A DNA stretch of 64,000 bases from Palsa-461 sp963768185 (GTDB taxonomy: Bacteria > Actinomycetota > Acidimicrobiia > Acidimicrobiales > RAAP-2), in contig CAVYGS010000004.1 in assembly GCA_963768185.1 (NCBI GenBank), positions 1,426,001 through 1,490,000 on the forward strand, given 5' to 3'. The translations under genes and the position numbers were made by a program. The notes beneath the pieces are model-generated. The model saw nothing but the letters and a program-made list of their open reading frames with translations, did no database searches and was not told the DNA's origin. Below are positions 61,644 through 64,000 of this stretch, one piece after another. Within the stretch, counting starts at the first letter, position 1, and every line of letters begins with the position of its first letter.

Positions 61644-61868
61644 CTAGGAATCTCTGAAGCGGGACACTAGGTCATGGATGGTCTGTGCTTCGGGTTCGAA
61701 TTCGACCAGATCAGCAAGGTATTGCGCGAGCGTGCCCGCTTCGATGTAAAGAAGGCGTTCTTCGTCGCCATGCCACTCGAGGTTCCAACGGCGGTCGAAC
61801 TCAGGGAACCTCGCTCTCAGATGGTCGACGAAGAGTTGAGCCTCCACTAACCATTCTGGGACCACCAT
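61644..61868 (-). CDS. Small protein of unknown function, possibly 3'-truncated
   Basis: A 74-residue acidic protein (LVEAQLFVDHLRARFPEFDR, AGTLAQYLADLVEFEPEAQT). It resembles the start of small cytoplasmic proteins of the DUF7674 kind, but this is not certain. Its stop falls where the IS630 end is expected, so the original C-terminus may be lost. It lies 21 bases downstream of the HNH nuclease gene, probably in one transcript. Confidence 0.5.
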   Translation of the reverse strand: MVVPEWLVEAQLFVDHLRARFPEFDRRWNLEWHGDEERLLYIEAGTLAQYLADLVEFEPEAQTIHDLVSRFRDS

Positions 61869-61889
61869 GACTCAGGCTCCGTGGCCCTG

Positions 61890-62804
61890 CTACGAGGCCC
61901 GTTGGAATCGCTGCCAGCGCCGATCCAACAGGCCCCCGTCAGGCCGCGCCGCTGACCTCTTGGGCAGTTGGATCATCGAGCCGTTGATCTCCTGCAGTGT
62001 GTACTTGAGAGTGGGCCCGTCGATCTCTTCGAGCACGTCGGCCCGAACGCCCACTTTGTAGTCGGGGCTGATCCCGAAGATGTCGACGTCATAGGCGGCG
62101 TGATGGATCTTGCACATGGCGATGCCATTGGTGACCACCGGCGCTCCACCTTCTGAGTCTGGGAGCACGTGGGCGGCATCGAGGAGACGGGTGTGGCGGA
62201 GCCGGCAGATCGAACACTGGTTGGCGTAAGCGACGAGCACCCGCTGGCGGAAGAGCGGCTGGTGGAGCCGGGCCTTCACGACTCGCTTGGCGTACGCCTG
62301 GACCAGGACGGGATCCTCGCTGCCGAGTTCCTCACGGAGTCGGGCGGATTCGGTGTTGAGGGCGACCACAAACTGTTGTTCCCTCGGTTCCTCGGCCACC
62401 AGATACACCGGATGGATGGGGTGATAGGCCGCCGAAGCCACACCCCGGAACCAGATGAGCGGCAGCCCGAGCGACATCGCTCGACGAAGCGCCTGGTTGT
62501 CGGGGTGTTGGGGGTCGGTGCCCCGCCATTTGTAACGGAGGTAGCCGTCCGGTCCGACCTCGTCTTCATAAGGAGCCTTTGTCGGGTCCGAGGTGAACAC
62601 GGTCCGGAAGCTGAGCGCAGCGTTGAGGAACTTGGGCTTGCAGATCCCTTGTTGGGTCGCCATCAGCCGCACGGGCGTCCCGTCGAAGGAGAAGGCGGCC
62701 AGCTCCTTTTGGCCGACCAGCGTCAGTCCTTCATTCGTCGCTCGGTCGAGGTAGGCGAAAGCTACGGCCCGCAGCCGTGCGTCGGTCTCGGCGGGGTGTA
62801 CCAC
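61890..62804 (-). CDS. HNH endonuclease, modification-dependent restriction-like
   Basis: A 304-residue protein. The C-terminal HNH site is complete: CSICRLRHTRLLDAAHVLPD, then SEGGAPVVTNGIAMCKIHHA with CxxC, AH, N and H. The N-terminal 170 residues (GYLRYKWRGTDPQHPDNQAL, LPLIWFRGVASAAYHPIHPV) form a distinct domain that in many actinobacterial homologues precedes HNH, possibly a DNA-modification reader. GTG 62804 is the start. No methyltransferase is adjacent, which fits a nuclease aimed at modified DNA. That role is inference. Confidence 0.78.
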   Translation of the reverse strand: MVHPAETDARLRAVAFAYLDRATNEGLTLVGQKELAAFSFDGTPVRLMATQQGICKPKFLNAALSFRTVFTSDPTKAPYEDEVGPDGYLRYKWRGTDPQHPDNQALRRAMSLGLPLIWFRGVASAAYHPIHPVYLVAEEPREQQFVVALNTESARLREELGSEDPVLVQAYAKRVVKARLHQPLFRQRVLVAYANQCSICRLRHTRLLDAAHVLPDSEGGAPVVTNGIAMCKIHHAAYDVDIFGISPDYKVGVRADVLEEIDGPTLKYTLQEINGSMIQLPKRSAARPDGGLLDRRWQRFQRAS

Positions 62805-62953
62805 CGAGCGGGAATCTAGCGAGCGTGGTCGCCTTGAGCTCGGTCGTTCGATCGAGGTGTCACACCCCCGGACTACGACTGCACCCACGCCCTCGCGGCG
62901 TATCGGTGCGAAGACCACCTGAGGCACTCACTCGACAATGAGGAGGTTTCGAG

Positions 62954-63874
62954 GTGGCCCGTTCCGCCCGTTCGCATCGCACGATCACGCCGCACCCGGC
63001 GATTCAAACCCTCGTCGTCGCCTCGTCGACATGGACCCCGGTCGAGGCCTTCGTCGACGCGATGGCCACCGACCTCGGGCTCAGCGACTGCTCGAGCGAC
63101 CGGCGGACCCGTCGCCAGCTGCTTCGCCTGAGCCAATGGGCGACCGGGGAGGGGATCCCCCTCGACCGAGAGCGCATCCTCGACCCCGACACCGTCGAGC
63201 GTTTCGTGGTCCACGGGCTCGGCAACGAGCGCTCGGCCTCCACCTACCGCGCCGTGCTGCGCCGGGTGGGGCCGCTGCTCACGAAGAGAGCTCCCTGGGA
63301 GCCACGGCCGGCCGCCATCCCGCGCCGCCAACTCGCCCCTCCGTACGAGGCCGGCGAGGTGCTCACCCTCATGGAGGATGCGGTCGACCAGCCGAGCTGG
63401 TCCCGCCAGCGCGCCGCCTGCGCGTTGTTGGTGCTCGGGCTCGGGGTGGGATTGGACGGTCGGTGGGTGACCCAGGTCAAGGCGACCGACATCAATCGCG
63501 ATGGCGACGCGGTCACCGTTCAAGTGGGGAAGCCAAACCCTCGGACCGTGGTGTGCCTGGCCTCAATGGAAGAACAGCTGCTCGCGCTGGCTGTCACCGC
63601 GGGCGACGCGTTCTTGGTCGGTGGACACTCGACATCCAAGAACCGGGCAGGGGAGCTGGCGGCGCGCCTCGCGGTGCCGACGGGCCATCCGCGACTCTCG
63701 CCGGCCCGGTTGCGTTCAACCTGGCTCCTCTGGCACTTGGAGTCCGGCACCCGGCTCCCCGAACTCTGCAATGCCGCCGGACTCCGCGGCACCCAGGTGC
63801 TGGGCGATCTGTTGCCGTACGCGGACGAGCTCTGCTCTGACCGCGCGACTCAGATGTTCCGAGAGGCGCGGTGA
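62954..63874 (+). CDS. Degenerate tyrosine-recombinase-like protein
   Basis: A 306-residue protein with the layout of a phage-integrase-type recombinase: an N-terminal SAM-like helical domain (RRTRRQLLRLSQWATGEGIP, ERFVVHGLGNERSASTYRAV) and a C-terminal domain ending LSPARLRSTWLLWHLESGTR and LCNAAGLRGTQVLGDLLPYA. The second Arg (ARLR) may remain, but the HxxR, LGH and terminal Tyr motifs are not convincing, so catalysis is doubtful. GTG 62954 has a strong AGGAGG ribosome-binding site. It is divergent from the HNH gene and overlaps the next gene by 4 bases. Confidence 0.6.
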   Translation: MARSARSHRTITPHPAIQTLVVASSTWTPVEAFVDAMATDLGLSDCSSDRRTRRQLLRLSQWATGEGIPLDRERILDPDTVERFVVHGLGNERSASTYRAVLRRVGPLLTKRAPWEPRPAAIPRRQLAPPYEAGEVLTLMEDAVDQPSWSRQRAACALLVLGLGVGLDGRWVTQVKATDINRDGDAVTVQVGKPNPRTVVCLASMEEQLLALAVTAGDAFLVGGHSTSKNRAGELAARLAVPTGHPRLSPARLRSTWLLWHLESGTRLPELCNAAGLRGTQVLGDLLPYADELCSDRATQMFREAR

Positions 63875-64000
63875 GCCGGGCGCCGCTCGACGTCTCAGGT
63901 GGGCACCCGGTCGGCACCGGGGAGTTCGAGGTCGCCCGCCAGCTCATCGCGCGTTCGGGCGTGGTCGAGCCGATCTCGCACGCACTCGCGATGAGCTGGC
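63871..64000 (+). CDS. Hypothetical protein, partner of the recombinase-like gene (3' end outside window)
   Basis: GTG 63871 overlaps the upstream stop (GTGA), so the two are translationally coupled. The visible 43 residues (GTGEFEVARQLIARSGVVEP, ISHALAMSW) match no family that I recognise. Confidence 0.6.
   Translation, partial: MSRAPLDVSGGHPVGTGEFEVARQLIARSGVVEPISHALAMSW

Noticed and set aside
1..64000. CRISPR arrays, tRNA or rRNA genes
   Set aside because: No regularly spaced direct repeats were seen. No cloverleaf-like sequence with a GTTCGA-type arm and acceptor stem, and no rRNA-like segment, was recognised by eye; a covariance search would be decisive for tRNA.

Overview
The window is GC-rich, densely coded DNA in actinobacterial style: frequent GTG starts, 4-base stop/start overlaps, and many F420-type luciferase-like monooxygenases and TetR regulators. 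An Eis-type acetyltransferase, a SCO6745-type protein, a 3-ketosteroid-dehydrogenase-like flavoprotein and a P450 point the same way. A soil or aquatic actinobacterium (Acidimicrobiia- or Mycobacteriales-like) fits best, but no rRNA or other marker is present to settle it. About twenty single-base frameshifts break otherwise well conserved reading frames, mainly at 1.6-9.7 kb and 32.9-34.6 kb. This looks more like indel error in the assembly than gene decay, so these genes are annotated as single frameshifted CDSs.

Layout. 1-9.9 kb is a catabolic block: a Rieske oxygenase (cut by the window edge), E1 alpha and beta of a 2-oxo-acid-dehydrogenase-type complex, a free-standing lipoyl domain, a KstD-like flavoprotein, two orphan ABC solute-binding proteins and malate synthase. 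9.9-18.0 kb holds an FAH-family hydrolase, an acetyltransferase plus MFS pump operon, a type-B carboxylesterase, two LLM oxidoreductases and a cNMP-binding protein. An ISL3 element lies at about 18.2-19.6 kb. 19.6-28.8 kb carries a SCO6745-type protein, an MTHFR-like protein, an LLM enzyme, a VapBC pair, a TetR plus NAD(P)-binding operon, a PabB-PabC fusion, biotin synthase and a PPOX-type flavoprotein.

29.1-39.4 kb is a second catabolic block: NAD-formate dehydrogenase, HSL-type esterase, P450, amidohydrolase, alpha/beta hydrolase, F420-type PPOX protein, enoyl-CoA hydratase-like protein, LLM enzyme and D-aminoacylase-like amidohydrolase. Three promoters in it carry the same palindromic core, TGAnCGnTCA or a one-base variant, suggesting one regulator. 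A TnpB-only element with imperfect terminal inverted repeats lies just upstream of the aminoacylase.

41-58.4 kb has a TetR, a large alpha/beta hydrolase, an IS110 element whose 5' non-coding end is rich in hairpins (candidate bridge RNA), an XRE/nucleotidyltransferase pair, a HigBA-like pair, a tyrosine phosphatase, a methyltransferase, an MFS pump, an APH-like kinase, a Gfo/Idh/MocA oxidoreductase, a SnoaL-like protein and an acyl-CoA synthetase. A three-copy, two-hairpin repeat surrounds the synthetase gene. 58.7-64 kb is a mobile-element graveyard: an IS3 element with clear ends between two unrelated gene fragments, a truncated IS630, a HEAT-repeat fragment, a small protein, an HNH nuclease, and a degenerate tyrosine-recombinase-like protein with a partner gene that runs off the window.

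The genes suggest a heterotroph that oxidises steroid-like, aromatic or branched substrates through oxygenases and CoA thioesters, with acetyl-CoA assimilated through malate synthase. Pathway assignments beyond the family level are inference.
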